Positions 16,182 through 16,474 of a stretch of DNA of 16,474 bases are shown here, piece after piece. Position numbers and translations under genes: made by a program. The notes under the pieces are model-generated. The model worked only from the letters and a program-made list of their open reading frames with translations. It searched no databases and was not told the DNA's origin. The DNA is taken from NCBI GenBank assembly GCA_003224665.1, contig QHZM01000157.1, positions 1 through 16,474 on the forward strand. Direction: 5' to 3'. How positions within the stretch are numbered: position 1 is the stretch's first letter; every line of letters starts with the position of its first letter. Source of the DNA: Acidobacteriota bacterium. GTDB taxonomy: Bacteria; Acidobacteriota; Terriglobia; UBA7540.

Positions 16182-16234
16182 GGCGCTGGTAGGCAAGCTC
16201 TGGATTCCCCTTAGGGTCGGGCTGGCACAGCGCC
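16182..16234 (+). other. Possible structured RNA segment
   Basis: GGCGCTG (16182-16188) pairs with CAGCGCC (16228-16234). Inside lies a further short hairpin (CCCCTTAGGG). GC-rich complementary blocks continue downstream (CCGGGATCCGG). I cannot match this to a known riboswitch. It may be a leader element for a gene beyond the window or simply chance. Confidence 0.2.
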
Positions 16235-16429
16235 GGGATCCGGACAAGTCCCCGGCAAGTTATCGCTAGTCGGAATGGTAACCTGGAAAGTATAAGAATA
16301 TTCTAATAGAAATCGTACTAGGATCCTCGGCCTGTCAAGGCGCCACAAATGCCCGCTTCGCCTTCTCGACCAGAGCTAATTTTACAGTAACTACTGATAA
16401 CGAAGGGAGTTGCTCAAAAGGTTTCAGGC

Positions 16430-16474
16430 ATGACGATCCTAACCCAAAATTCTGGGTGTGCCGATGAAAATGCT
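16430..16474 (+). CDS. Possible start of a gene running off the window
   Basis: ATG 16430 is preceded by AAAAGG with an 8-nt gap, and 15 codons remain open to the window end (MTILTQNSGCADENA). Nothing can be said about the product. The good spacing is the only support. Confidence 0.3.
   Translation, partial: MTILTQNSGCADENA

Larger units (their letters stand above)
15899..16429. other. Intergenic region without a convincing gene
   Basis: No frame on either strand looks like a protein for any length, apart from a 41-codon run before 16457 (ATNARFAFSTRANFTVTTDN) that has no start. The stretch holds a CCCC...GGGGGAT dyad, a segment able to form stems, and a short AT-rich part with the palindrome AGAATATTCT (16295-16304). 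It is probably a regulatory region or more decayed sequence. Confidence 0.4.

Noticed and set aside
16182..16260. A c-di-GMP (GEMM) riboswitch after the fibre locus
   Set aside because: The stems do not fit the conserved GEMM core as I remember it; only generic pairing is visible.
1..16474. CRISPR arrays, tRNA, rRNA or insertion sequences
   Set aside because: No regularly spaced direct repeats, no recognisable tRNA or rRNA sequence, and no transposase-like protein or terminal inverted repeats were seen.

Overview
The window looks like a stretch of an Acidobacteriota-type chromosome. It is fairly GC-rich and Gram-negative in character. It carries the order lolC/E – lolD – clpC-like – bamA – skp/ompH, and from memory the proteins resemble acidobacterial homologues more than proteobacterial ones. 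The phylum assignment is an inference; no database was searched.

Positions 1-6917, all on the + strand, form an envelope-biogenesis cluster. It holds the 3' end of a lipoprotein-releasing ABC permease, its ATPase LolD, a broken ClpC-type AAA+ ATPase, the outer-membrane assembly factor BamA and a Skp/OmpH periplasmic chaperone. Several of these conserved genes appear to lack internal pieces of roughly 100-135 nt. ClpC loses the Walker A block of its first ATPase domain and changes frame. BamA lacks the first half of POTRA2 and, less certainly, part of its barrel. Skp lacks the conserved C-terminal core segment. Either this replicon has suffered recurrent short deletions or the assembly has.

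Positions 6918-9156 are a gene-poor, decayed zone. A minus-strand fragment resembles the C-terminus of acidobacterial usher-like/surface proteins, and a plus-strand secreted-protein relic is split over three frames.

Positions 9157-15898 hold what looks like one surface-fibre locus, all on the + strand. It comprises a NarL/LuxR-type response regulator, a PilZ-domain protein, a small secreted subunit with one beta-rich domain, a larger secreted protein with two copies of that domain, a periplasmic Ig-fold chaperone whose start overlaps the previous stop, and a large outer-membrane usher-like protein. The usher-like protein combines a CpaC-type pilus N-domain, a beta-barrel and three SdrD/CNA-B-like domains. 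It is interrupted by a one-base frameshift at a G6 run and by a second lesion near its C-terminus. The architecture suggests a poorly described acidobacterial chaperone-usher-like fibre system, possibly under LuxR/c-di-GMP control. Perfect or near-perfect palindromes and a strong stem-loop lie at its regulatory positions.

Positions 15899-16474 have no convincing gene. They hold a second copy of the CCCC...GGGGGAT dyad found downstream of the regulator gene, a potentially structured segment, and a possible gene start running off the end.
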